64,000 nt of DNA from Pseudoalteromonas citrea (GTDB taxonomy: Bacteria > Pseudomonadota > Gammaproteobacteria > Enterobacterales > Alteromonadaceae): the NCBI RefSeq assembly GCF_000238375.3, contig NZ_AHBZ03000014.1:744001-808000 (forward strand), written 5' to 3'. Each line of letters opens with the position of its first letter. Positions within the stretch are counted from its first letter, which is position 1. The translations under genes and the position numbers were made by a program. Below the pieces are notes generated by a model. It searched no databases. It was not told where the DNA came from and worked only from the letters and a program-made list of their open reading frames with translations. Positions 9,201 to 17,406 of the stretch are shown here, piece by piece.

Positions 9201-9977
9201 AGGCTCGAGGTTAAATATTTTTTCAGATAATAAATTTACGTTTGATTTATTAATGAGTGTCGCTTGTGAATCTGCAAGGATCACCTTGTTTAACCAAGTT
9301 GCAACTTTTTCTGCATTGTAAATTAAAATTACATGCTCATTCGATGTACTTGAACGTCGCTGTCCAATACTGAAATAGGTTTGTCCGTTTACCTCAACTT
9401 TATTACTGCTATTGTAAGATTTTTTGGTAAAGTCGGGACTTAATTTGCCATCCAATATTGCCGTTAATAAACGACTATCATTACTTTCTCGTCGTTTAAC
9501 GAAAGCAAAACCATTGTCTTTGATATAAGCCACAGCATCAACCGACTGGATCAAAGCCAAGGCAGTATTAAAGGCGGGGCCTAAAGCCATAACTTGCTGC
9601 CATTGACTAGTAGCTTGAGCACTTTGTAAAAAAAGCCCTTGCCCTATTACTTCACCAGCACCGTGAGGTAACTTACGATAATAATAGTCAGCTCGCTGAT
9701 CTAATGTCGCCATAATAAATGGGTCAAAATGGTAACTTAGGGGTTGCTCTAAACTAATAAACACACTTTGGAATACACTTTCAGCAGCAGACATCGCTCG
9801 ATCTACTTGCCCACTGAGGCGCTGAAAGTGCGCGACGCGTTCGTCGTAACTTCTTTCTAATTTAATATGGTAAAGGTGAAGGCATAAAATCCCAGCAAGT
9901 AGCATCGCAACACTTAAGGTTACAGCTATCGCGCGCCGGTATTTTTTGAGTGGCACAAATTCTTGTTCAAAGTCCAT
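6267..9977 (-). CDS. Hybrid sensor histidine kinase (PAS-PAS-HisKA-HATPase-REC-HPt)
   Basis: A 1236-residue inner-membrane kinase. Membrane segments lie at about 15-37 and 303-325 and enclose a periplasmic sensor of about 265 residues without a recognised domain. A coiled coil spans about 370-410, with PAS domains at 411-520 and 528-640. The HisKA phosphoacceptor is H663 in MSHEIRTP; the ATPase has the N box at NLLNNAVKYSE (776-786), G1 at DTGVG (811) and G2 at GIGLGLA (841). A central block (885-990) looks like a degenerate receiver. A true receiver spans 1007-1120 (D1056 in LMDVHMPELDG), and a C-terminal HPt domain has H1178 in AHSVKGAAAG. The layout is BarA/ArcB-like, but the sensory part is unrelated. 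It is the first gene of an operon with the GGDEF-like response regulator, its probable final phosphate acceptor. The signal is unknown. Confidence 0.92.
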   Translation of the reverse strand: MDFEQEFVPLKKYRRAIAVTLSVAMLLAGILCLHLYHIKLERSYDERVAHFQRLSGQVDRAMSAAESVFQSVFISLEQPLSYHFDPFIMATLDQRADYYYRKLPHGAGEVIGQGLFLQSAQATSQWQQVMALGPAFNTALALIQSVDAVAYIKDNGFAFVKRRESNDSRLLTAILDGKLSPDFTKKSYNSSNKVEVNGQTYFSIGQRRSSTSNEHVILIYNAEKVATWLNKVILADSQATLINKSNVNLLSEKIFNLEPFNEMTLLAPWIGGVHLFNKKDTRPIDLAFKQSERAFRTPILYEIALELLFLTGFIIATFLAVTWLSGRIFIRPVSHFVRYLILQEHTPKTTFDYVIPIDWQPWFAQIKRVVMQKQALLEQLKQHNLVLDEQVQEQKKALARSLDVKERQASLLNTMLDNIPDLIYFKNIDGSFIGCNAAFEAFLHVKREEIVGRELHEVTSRFSELTALEQYMRLQQRPLTQTLVMDDKSYMLTLAPFYNEQDRLIGSFGVARDVTEQQQTMKSLQTSEENFKAAMEYAPNGVILASIDRNVLVLNKAAKRYLAVETPIVGSHLSALFAEESYQSLVETFDRLVTHDQKMAELTLAQGGHYSWLQLSVSLVWDKQRKPKYFVIHIQNITQLTRAKLDAERATLAKSRFIANMSHEIRTPINVVLGLIDIIQEQGLNDSQTVYMGQVTYAAQQLLNMLNSILEFAKVESNQDSLVTREFNLIGLLDDCTRLIKPLCNQKGLVLVNQIGNSVLPKRIGDMNKLKLVLINLLNNAVKYSESGCITLSVSKADSQREDHLCFSVSDTGVGIKEQNQERLFDAFTQGDDSLSRKHEGIGLGLAIVKQEVALLGGEIKLRSEYGKGSQFYFDLLLPKAEPNLGDVKILWMGSTVPPLLLDDVHTVIESDITQITSILKGQTFDYLICEEMPEPQVMEILVSNEVANLVQRIYVPHSLHAFVQQNERVVRLSQDGYIQRIRNDIETHRQGLVKATAQPVKIAGMLCLVIDDNELNLDITANLLNQEAANVVKYQSAKDIVLLVKQLQPDVILMDVHMPELDGYAATRLLREQVPELPVAIIALTANEQAQEIDQAIMHGMDNYLIKPVSRELLTQTVAQYTKSQVSFFDRTFALKQVMGKEAFLLTLLQKFAKLCLGYIQQLDEPQSVNDVGLLAHSVKGAAAGLGFNRLAEAAKLLELHIKQTNEIKEQALVTNLKLKLQQTESYLAIECQGD

Positions 9978-10074
9978 AAAGGATGGCTGGGTTCGTTCCT
10001 TATAGCAAACACCTTAACCAGCAACACTATGATAAGCAAGAGATTCGTTCATCTGTGAAGCAATATCAAAAAAA

Positions 10075-10105
10075 TAAATAAAAAGCCACTGACTAAAGTG
10101 GCTTT
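10075..10105 (-). terminator. Rho-independent terminator after phoH
   Basis: AAAGCCACT (10082-10090) pairs with AGTGGCTTT (10097-10105) around GACTAA. On the minus strand it is followed by a T-rich run, 16 bases past the PhoH stop codon. Confidence 0.85.
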
Positions 10106-10120
10106 CCTAGTACCCTTGTA

Positions 10121-11527
10121 CTACAAATTCTCTTCCGCAAACGACGCCAAACGACTACGCACAACCCCATTTAAATTAATGGTTGCACTGCCTTCGAAGT
10201 GTTTGAAACGCTCAACAATATACGTCAAACCTGAAGTTAGGGGGGTTAAATAATTACTGTCAATTTGCGCTAGATTTCCCGTACAGATCAGCTTAGTGCC
10301 TTCTCCGCAACGAGTAATAATGGTCTTTAATTGTGATGCGGTTAAGTTTTGGCTTTCATCTAAAATCACCACCGCATTTTGAATACTACGCCCACGCATA
10401 AAGTTTACTGACTTAAACTGAATATTGGCCTTTTCCATAATATAATTACGACTTGAAATCGGACTTTCATCGTTTTTGTGCAGTACTTCTAAGGTGTCTG
10501 TAATTGCGGCAAGCCAAGGAGCCATTTTCTCTTCTTCGGTACCAGGTAAAAAGCCAATACTTTCTGCTATTTCAGGAGTATTTCGCGTGACAATGACTTT
10601 ATCGTAAATCCCCTTCTCTATGATCATCTCAAGCGCACTAGCTAACGCTAATAGTGTTTTACCACACCCAGCAGGCCCAGTGAGTATTACCAACTCTATA
10701 TTTGGGTCAAGTAATGCATCCATTGCCATACCTTGATAGACATTTTTTGGTTGCACCCCCCAAGCATTCTGATGCATTAGTCGCTCAACACCTAAATCTT
10801 TCAGCGTTATATTAGCGTCATCATAGCCCGTGATCCGAGCAGCAAAATGTTCACTGTCATCGACTAAATACTCGTTACAAAATACATCTGGTAAAAAACT
10901 CTTTGGCACATGGTGAGAGGTGTAACGACCCTGCTGCTCAGAGGTACAATCTCCTACACTTTGCCAAAAGTCACCACTAAATTTCTTATATCCCAAACTC
11001 AGTAACTTAATATCGTCAATAAGTTGGTCGGTACGATAATCCTCTACGAATTGCAGCCCAGCCCCTTTCGCTTTAAGGCGCATGTTAATGTCTTTTGTTA
11101 CTAGCACCACCTTTTTTTGTGTATGTTGTTTTTGTAACCTCACTGCACAATTGATAATTATGTGATCATTCTCATTTCCAGGAAGACCTGAAATACTGTC
11201 TGGAAATAGGTGATCATTCACAATAATCAATTTACCTCGTGATAGCGGCCCAGACTCATTACTTGATTGCACACTCGGTAAACGCACACCGTCTAGCATC
11301 TCCTCAGGAGACGCATCCTTTAATACCCCATCTAAACTACGAATAGCGATTCTAGCATCGCGACTTACATCGCGCTTACGGTCTTTAATATGATCTAACT
11401 CTTCAAGTACAGTCATTGGAATAACCACATCATGTTCTTGAAATGAAAGATAAGCGAGGGGTTCGTGAAGTAGTACGTTGGTGTCAAGTACGTACATTTT
11501 TCTGTCGAGTTCTTGATCTTTTCCCAT
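10121..11527 (-). CDS. PhoH family protein with N-terminal PIN domain (PhoH2 type)
   Basis: About 468 residues. The N-terminal PIN ribonuclease domain starts MYVLDTNVLLHEP, with the conserved acidic residue in LDTNV and later DIKDR and TKDINMRLKA. The C-terminal PhoH ATPase has Walker A GPAGCGKTLLALA and Walker B AVVILDESQN, followed by GTKLICTGNLAQID. Proteins of this PIN-PhoH type act as ATP-dependent RNA helicase/ribonucleases. I set the start at ATG 11527 (MGKDQELDRK) because AGGA lies 7 bases upstream; a longer frame back to 11587 has no comparable site. It stands alone, with a terminator behind. Confidence 0.88.
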   Translation of the reverse strand: MGKDQELDRKMYVLDTNVLLHEPLAYLSFQEHDVVIPMTVLEELDHIKDRKRDVSRDARIAIRSLDGVLKDASPEEMLDGVRLPSVQSSNESGPLSRGKLIIVNDHLFPDSISGLPGNENDHIIINCAVRLQKQHTQKKVVLVTKDINMRLKAKGAGLQFVEDYRTDQLIDDIKLLSLGYKKFSGDFWQSVGDCTSEQQGRYTSHHVPKSFLPDVFCNEYLVDDSEHFAARITGYDDANITLKDLGVERLMHQNAWGVQPKNVYQGMAMDALLDPNIELVILTGPAGCGKTLLALASALEMIIEKGIYDKVIVTRNTPEIAESIGFLPGTEEEKMAPWLAAITDTLEVLHKNDESPISSRNYIMEKANIQFKSVNFMRGRSIQNAVVILDESQNLTASQLKTIITRCGEGTKLICTGNLAQIDSNYLTPLTSGLTYIVERFKHFEGSATINLNGVVRSRLASFAEENL

Positions 11528-11806
11528 AGCGTATTCCTGTCGTTTGCAAATATTTATGCTATAGCCGATACTCTGATGCATCATCAAACATACAGGCTAT
11601 AGTCCAAGTTTAGTCTATTTGTCATAAAAGTCCGTTTTATGACAGCAGCGAAGCAAATAAATGTTCCTAATACAAATAAATCTCAATAATTTACAATAAC
11701 TACAACAAGAATCGAGATAGGCACATTCGCTTTAAATAAACAAGATTGAACAAGCTTAAATGAACGGGTAACATAGCCGCCTTTTTTCGGGTTAAACGAG
11801 ACGAAC

Positions 11807-14701
11807 ATGAATTTTTCCTTAGGTCAGCGCTGGATCAGTGATACTGAATCAGATTTAGGATTGGGCACCATCGTGGCATTAGAAGGCCGCCAAGTGACTA
11901 TATTATTTCCCGCCAGTGGAGAAAACCGCGTTTACTCAATGCAAGAAGCCCCTGTAACACGCGTGGTATTCAATCCCGGTGATGTTATTCGTAGTGCTGA
12001 TGAATGGGAGCTGCAGGTTGAAACCGTTGAGCCTGTTGGCGATTTATTGTGTTACCACGGTATTCGTCTCGACACCGAAGAAAAAACCACATTAAAAGAA
12101 ACCTTTCTTGACCATTTCATCAAATTTAATAAACCACAAGACAGGCTATTTGCCGGTCAGGTGGACCGATTTGATCGCTACACACTGCGCTATCAGACTT
12201 GGCAACATCAGTTTGCCCGCCAGCAGTCCCACTTAAAAGGCGTTGTTGGGCAAAGAGCAAGTCTGATCCCACACCAGCTGTATATCGCAGACGAAGTCGG
12301 TAAACGCTTTGCGCCTAGAGTATTGCTCTCTGATGAAGTGGGTTTGGGTAAAACCATCGAAGCCGGCATGATTTTGCATCAACAGATCTTAACTGGTCGT
12401 GCTAACCGTGTATTAATCGTGGTGCCAGAAAACCTACAGCATCAATGGTTAGTGGAAATGCTACGTCGCTTCAATTTACGTTTTTCAATATTTGATGAGG
12501 AGCGCTGTGACGAAGCCTTTGCAGATTCGCCAAACGTGTTTGAAACCGAACAGCTTATACTGGTAAGCCTTGAGTTTATCGCCAAGAAACGTCGTTGGTT
12601 TGAGCAAGCGACTTTGGCTGATTGGGATTTACTGGTTATTGATGAAGCGCACCATTTAACAATAGAAAACAACAAGCCTAGTACTGAGTATTCGCGTATG
12701 GCAGAGCTGGCACAAGATATTCCGGGGTTAATTCTCCTGACAGCCACCCCTGATCAGCTAGGCCACCGCAGCCACTTTGCACGATTGCAGTTGCTCGACC
12801 CAGATAGGTTCTACGACTACGACGCATTTGTTAACGAAGAAAGCCAATACAAAGACGTTGCAGAAGCTGCCAATCAGCTACTACAAGACGGTGCGCTGGA
12901 TGAACAAGCAAAAGCGACGCTCATTAACCTACTACAAGAAACTGATATCAGTACTGTGCTTGCTAGTGCACAATCGGGTGACGAACACGCGAAACAAGAA
13001 ATTTTATCTATGCTGTTAGATAGGCATGGAACAGGCCGTATTTTATTTCGTAACAGCCGCAGTGGCATCGACGGATACCCAGGTCGAAAGCTCCATAGCT
13101 ACCCTGTAGAAATTCCGAAGCAATATAAAACAGCCATGTCAGTGCTTGGTAACATGGGCGGGATCCAAAGTGCCGAAAAGTCAGCTTTAAGAGCTTTATT
13201 TCCAGAGAAAATTTTCCAAGAGTTTGAAGGTGAAGGAAGTGGTTGGACAGCATTTGACCCGCGTGTTGACTGGTTAATTGAAACGTTAAAATCATTAAAA
13301 CATGAAAAAGTGTTGCTGATCTGTGCTGAAGCGCAAACGGCAATTAGTCTTGAGCAGACACTACGCGAACGTGAAGCCATTAAAGCAGCGGTATTCCATG
13401 AAGGTATGTCTATCGTTGAGCGTGACCGTGCTGCTGCATTTTTCGCTGATGAGTACGACTCAGCGCAAATTTTATTGTGTTCTGAAATCGGCTCAGAAGG
13501 TAGAAATTTCCAGTTTTCCCATCACTTAGTGTTATTTGATTTACCTCTAAACCCAGATTTATTAGAGCAACGGATCGGGCGATTAGATCGAATTGGTCAA
13601 AAATACGATGTCAATATCCATGTACCATACTTCGAAAATACTGCTCAAGAAGTACTATTGCGCTGGTATAACGAAGGTCTAGACGCATTTGAAACTACGA
13701 GCACAACAGGTCAAATGCTTTATAAAGAATTTAGTGAAGATTTACTTGAGTTCATTGGTGCGCATAATTGTGATGAAGAAGAGCTGGATCCACTACTTGA
13801 GCAAGCAGCTAAGCAAAATCAAATATTACGTGCACAGATGGAACAAGGCCGTGACCGGTTGTTAGAGCTACATTCAAGTGGCCAAGGCCGAGCTGAGTCT
13901 TTGGTAGCTGAAATTGAAAAGTTAGACAATGGTGTAATATTGCCAGGCTACATGATCAATGTTTTCGACACATTTGGCGTAAATCAAGAAGATAAGGGTG
14001 AAAACACCATTATTTTAAAGCCAACCGAACACATGCTTAACCCTTCTTTTCCTTGCTTAAAAGAAGATGGCATCACCGTTACCTTTGACCGAGATACCTC
14101 TTTATCACAAGAAGATGCGCACTTTATCAGTTGGGATCACCCAATGGTTCAAGGTGCAATGGATATGATCTGTGATGATGATTTTGGGTGTGCATCGGTG
14201 GCATTATTGAAAAATAAAAAGCTACCTGCTGGTACCTTCTTCGTGGAACTTATCTACATCGCAGAGGCATCAGCACCAAAAGCATTGCAAGTTGGCCGCT
14301 TTTTACCACCAACTCCTGTTCGCGTATTACTCGATAAAGCTGGTAATAACCTTGCTGACAATGTTGCGTTCGACGCGTTCAATAGCCAACTTTCTGCTGT
14401 CGGCCGCCAAACCGCAAGCAAACTGGCAAATGCTTTACAAAGCGCAATCCACCCGCTTATAACGCAAGCAACCGAGTTGGCTAACGTACAGCTAGATTCG
14501 CTCACTGAAAACGCAATGAACAAAATGCAGTCAACTATGACTGAAGAACAAACGCGTTTAGAAGCATTGAAAGCAATTAATCCAAATATTCGTGATGAAG
14601 AAATCCATGTGTTTGCCAAGCAAAAAGCTGAATTAGGTACCTACATTGAAAAAGCACAATTAAAGCTGGACGCTATTCGCTTAATTGTTGTCTCTCACTA
14701 A
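11807..14701 (+). CDS. rapA: RNA polymerase-associated protein RapA (SWI2/SNF2 ATPase)
   Basis: At 964 residues this is the usual RapA length (968 in E. coli). The N-terminal Tudor-like domains start MNFSLGQRWISDTESDLGLG, a RapA hallmark. The helicase core has Walker A DEVGLGKTIE (176-185), DEAHH (279-283), LLTATP, and late motifs SEIGSEGRNFQFSHHLVLFD and LEQRIGRLDRIGQ. RapA binds core RNA polymerase and recycles stalled or post-termination complexes. In E. coli rapA is next to rluA; here two accessory genes lie between them. A strong terminator follows. Confidence 0.97.
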   Translation: MNFSLGQRWISDTESDLGLGTIVALEGRQVTILFPASGENRVYSMQEAPVTRVVFNPGDVIRSADEWELQVETVEPVGDLLCYHGIRLDTEEKTTLKETFLDHFIKFNKPQDRLFAGQVDRFDRYTLRYQTWQHQFARQQSHLKGVVGQRASLIPHQLYIADEVGKRFAPRVLLSDEVGLGKTIEAGMILHQQILTGRANRVLIVVPENLQHQWLVEMLRRFNLRFSIFDEERCDEAFADSPNVFETEQLILVSLEFIAKKRRWFEQATLADWDLLVIDEAHHLTIENNKPSTEYSRMAELAQDIPGLILLTATPDQLGHRSHFARLQLLDPDRFYDYDAFVNEESQYKDVAEAANQLLQDGALDEQAKATLINLLQETDISTVLASAQSGDEHAKQEILSMLLDRHGTGRILFRNSRSGIDGYPGRKLHSYPVEIPKQYKTAMSVLGNMGGIQSAEKSALRALFPEKIFQEFEGEGSGWTAFDPRVDWLIETLKSLKHEKVLLICAEAQTAISLEQTLREREAIKAAVFHEGMSIVERDRAAAFFADEYDSAQILLCSEIGSEGRNFQFSHHLVLFDLPLNPDLLEQRIGRLDRIGQKYDVNIHVPYFENTAQEVLLRWYNEGLDAFETTSTTGQMLYKEFSEDLLEFIGAHNCDEEELDPLLEQAAKQNQILRAQMEQGRDRLLELHSSGQGRAESLVAEIEKLDNGVILPGYMINVFDTFGVNQEDKGENTIILKPTEHMLNPSFPCLKEDGITVTFDRDTSLSQEDAHFISWDHPMVQGAMDMICDDDFGCASVALLKNKKLPAGTFFVELIYIAEASAPKALQVGRFLPPTPVRVLLDKAGNNLADNVAFDAFNSQLSAVGRQTASKLANALQSAIHPLITQATELANVQLDSLTENAMNKMQSTMTEEQTRLEALKAINPNIRDEEIHVFAKQKAELGTYIEKAQLKLDAIRLIVVSH

Positions 14702-14735
14702 TATAGGCTTTTAACTTCGCGTTCAGAGCACATTG

Positions 14736-14772
14736 AAAAGCCCTGCAACTTAATCAAGTTGCAGGGCTTTTT
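14736..14772 (+). terminator. Rho-independent terminator after rapA
   Basis: GCCCTGCAACTT (14740-14751) pairs perfectly with AAGTTGCAGGGC (14756-14767) around AATC, with A's before and TTTTT after. The A-run allows use from both strands, matching the convergent genes. Confidence 0.95.
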
Positions 14773-14822
14773 GACATTACTCATGTAAAATGGGGCATAT
14801 AAAATTATTCATACCACTTTAG

Positions 14823-15860
14823 CTAAAATTTAACGATATTATCCCACCTGTCCCAAAGTTCAAACACCGATGGGCATTCAAAAACCGTCATATTGTTTAA
14901 TCCCTTTATATGCTTTACTTGTAATAACCCATATTCAAACATAAAGCTCGATGCCGCTAGATGGACGTGAGCAATTTCCATCGTGATCACTGGCTTTGCC
15001 AACAATATCATTTTTAATTCATGCCAGCCTTTAGGCATAGGCTTTGTTTGTAACACCAAGTCAAATTCAGCATTGAAAGCCTTTAATGCATTATAAATAT
15101 ATCGCTGCTTATCGACTAACTTCTCGAACCGACTTTCCCATGCAGACATCACATCTTCCAACCTCGAAGATGAAAATTGCTCAACCGATTCATAATGAGG
15201 TTGAATCAGCAACGGAGTTAACCAATAACCATTATCTGGGCGCAAATCACTTAACATCGCCTCTAAAAATACGCCAGCTACTCGACCATCATCTTGCTCA
15301 TAACTGCGCAACAGACATAACTGTTCGTATGCCACTAACATACGTTCAATGCTGTGTGAGCGGTTAATATAATCAAACCATTCATCTAAACGCTTAGGGG
15401 AAATGTCATAATCGTGCTCTTGCTTTGCTATAGGCCACTGATCAGCATGCTCTACACAGAGCAGATCATCAACCCCTAACAACCATTCAAGCCGACGAAT
15501 TGCACCATGTGGCCACTGGCCTGGATGACGATTTTGTCTTGCCCAATCAAGGGCACGACGAGTATGCTGCAATTGAAACCACAAAGCTTTCACCTGCTCT
15601 CGCTTTGAGGGTACACCCACATTATGCATTGCCAGTGCATAATGTATGCCCTGATCACATTCCGTAAGGTTTAGGTCAGTGTTTAAGTAACGTAAGAAAA
15701 AACCTTGATGGATTGAGTTTATGGCATACTTATTTAGCTGTACTAATGCATTTTGCAAACGTGATGATGCCCGCAATTTTTTTTGATTAGTGACATTCAA
15801 AAAGTCATGTTGATGACTAATATGCTGAGGGTTACGTGAACGTGATTTAAGTATTTCCAT
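14823..15860 (-). CDS. Fic-like protein with degenerate active site and C-terminal winged-helix-like region
   Basis: A 345-residue cytoplasmic protein, not immediately recognisable. Read against Fic proteins, residues 155-205 follow the Fic core: an IERMLVAYEQLCLL helix, then RSYEQDDGR (185-193) where the catalytic HPFx(D/E)GNGR should be, then VAGVFLEAML. Only the final G-R is kept and the essential histidine is Arg. A TPLLIQPHYES segment matches the usual P-L-L-x-x-S stretch, and the C-terminus (LAKPVITMEIAHVHLAASSFMFEYGLLQV) looks like the winged helix that ends many Fic proteins. AMP transfer is therefore unlikely. This reading is inference by eye; the alternative is an unrelated helical protein. 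It lies between rapA and rluA and is divergent from the LamG regulator. Confidence 0.45.
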   Translation of the reverse strand: MEILKSRSRNPQHISHQHDFLNVTNQKKLRASSRLQNALVQLNKYAINSIHQGFFLRYLNTDLNLTECDQGIHYALAMHNVGVPSKREQVKALWFQLQHTRRALDWARQNRHPGQWPHGAIRRLEWLLGVDDLLCVEHADQWPIAKQEHDYDISPKRLDEWFDYINRSHSIERMLVAYEQLCLLRSYEQDDGRVAGVFLEAMLSDLRPDNGYWLTPLLIQPHYESVEQFSSSRLEDVMSAWESRFEKLVDKQRYIYNALKAFNAEFDLVLQTKPMPKGWHELKMILLAKPVITMEIAHVHLAASSFMFEYGLLQVKHIKGLNNMTVFECPSVFELWDRWDNIVKF

Positions 15861-16182
15861 TAATTATTCGTGCTTCACCACCTTATGGTGATGCCTACAC
15901 TGCTCCCTAATTCCGTTTATGAACACAGTAAAGTATTTATTATCCAGATAAATACAGCTGTCGCTATACATTCTTAATTGTATATTTATTAATAAATAAG
16001 ATAAAAAGACCGAATATCTTTATCAATTAATTTAAAGGTAAATGTGACATAAAATTAGAAACTCTGCGAGTAAAAGTAAGTAAAAGTTTTACAAACTTCA
16101 TAAAAACGACCAAGGTCCTATAGTAAATTTAGTTACATAATGGGTAAACTTATACTAATGCGGATAAAAAACTAAAAACCCC
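15861..16182. other. Divergent intergenic region with two AT-rich palindromes
   Basis: This 322-base region between the Fic-like and LamG-regulator genes must hold both promoters. GTATTTAT (15933-15940) and ATAAATAC (15948-15955) form an inverted repeat around TATCCAG. TATTTATTAATAAATA (15983-15998) is a perfect 16-base palindrome. Either could be an operator for the winged-helix protein, but no binding data exist. I see no coding frame. Confidence 0.45.
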
Positions 16183-17313
16183 ATGAGTGAACAAATATCA
16201 ACTGCGACTAAAACACATCAGCAATATATCGGAGTCTGGGTACACGATTTATATGTTTGCTTTACAGAGCAAAAGGTGTTCCGTGACGGTGTAGATTTAA
16301 ACCTCTCAGAACTATCATACAACCTATTGATTTGTCTAATAAATAAATCCCCCACACCGCTTTCATCCCGTGAGTTACTCAGCCTAGTTTGGGGAAAAGT
16401 GATCACAGCTGATGAAAATGTGAAACAACGAATAAGTATATTGCGTAAACAGCTAGAGCACCCTGAGAAATATAACTACATCAAGAATAGGCGTGGTCAT
16501 GGTTACTATATTGACAGCCCTTTAAAGTGGAAAAAAAAGCATTTAATTCAATGCATTGATTTTGAAAACACAAAAATAAAAATTGCTATTGCTAGCCTGT
16601 TTTGTACCTTTTTAGGTATCATTTTACTCTCTGCATTAAGCTCAAATAACATAAATACGACACATATTGCTAAAATCACAGCAAATAGTGTGCACCTAGC
16701 AACAGAAACACAAGATCTCGCATTTTGTCTTGACGGGTTTGATGATTATGTAGAGCTTGCAGATCACGATATATTTAACGTTGAACTTGGTGACTTTTCT
16801 ATCTCGACCTGGATACATACAGCAGCACTAGGTCAACACGTCATCATAGACAAACGATATGAAAACCAAGTCAGCGATGTGCGTGGCTACGCCTTTTATA
16901 TTGATGATGGCTATATCGCTTTGCAACTTGCAGACGGAGGAGGTACTTGGTATTGCCAAAAGACAGACTCATCCTGCACTTTTTACGACTCTAAAGCATT
17001 TGTTGCTGACAATCAGTGGCACCATGTTGCAGTAACCATAGACAGAGATGCTGTGGATGGCATTCGCTTTTATCTTAATGGCGTTCACATTGATAGTCAT
17101 AATCCAACCGATAGGCAAGGCTCACTAAGCAACGATATGCCATTAAGAATTGGCAGTCGCTCATCTTATATATCCGGGTTATTTCAAGGTGCTATTGGTG
17201 AGATAGTATTACACCACAAAGCACTTGCACCTGAAGCAATACAAACACACTTCCAAGCAGGTAATTCAAAGCACTGTTACAACATTGCGAAAAAAGGCGG
17301 GATAATGCTATAA
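16183..17313 (+). CDS. Membrane-bound winged-helix regulator with C-terminal LamG domain
   Basis: A 376-residue protein. Residues 20-112 form an OmpR/PhoB-type winged helix as in ToxR/CadC (LNLSELSYNLLICLI, SSRELLSLVWGKVITADENVKQRISILRKQL, wing IKNRRGHGYYI). One membrane segment is at about 132-153. Residues about 178-365 form a LamG/concanavalin-like beta-sandwich (FCLDGFDDYVELADHDIFN, FSISTWIHTA, WHHVAVTIDRD, IRFYLNGVHID, LRIGSRSSYISGLFQGAIGEI). The topology implies a cytoplasmic DNA-binding head and a periplasmic sugar- or peptide-binding sensor, by analogy with ToxR. Two Cys pairs in the LamG part could form disulfides. Its target is unknown; the divergent Fic-like gene is the obvious candidate. 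Confidence 0.8.
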   Translation: MSEQISTATKTHQQYIGVWVHDLYVCFTEQKVFRDGVDLNLSELSYNLLICLINKSPTPLSSRELLSLVWGKVITADENVKQRISILRKQLEHPEKYNYIKNRRGHGYYIDSPLKWKKKHLIQCIDFENTKIKIAIASLFCTFLGIILLSALSSNNINTTHIAKITANSVHLATETQDLAFCLDGFDDYVELADHDIFNVELGDFSISTWIHTAALGQHVIIDKRYENQVSDVRGYAFYIDDGYIALQLADGGGTWYCQKTDSSCTFYDSKAFVADNQWHHVAVTIDRDAVDGIRFYLNGVHIDSHNPTDRQGSLSNDMPLRIGSRSSYISGLFQGAIGEIVLHHKALAPEAIQTHFQAGNSKHCYNIAKKGGIML

Positions 17314-17406
17314 CGAGCCGCCGCTTTAATATTCCTAGATTTAACTCTTTATGATCTTTTAAAAGCCCGTTAAAATAACGCGCTTCAGATGACCTAGGGT
17401 GATTCA

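Noticed and set aside
12442-14619. Several long frames antisense to or out of frame with rapA
   Set aside because: RapA motifs run without interruption across the region; the others are composition artefacts.
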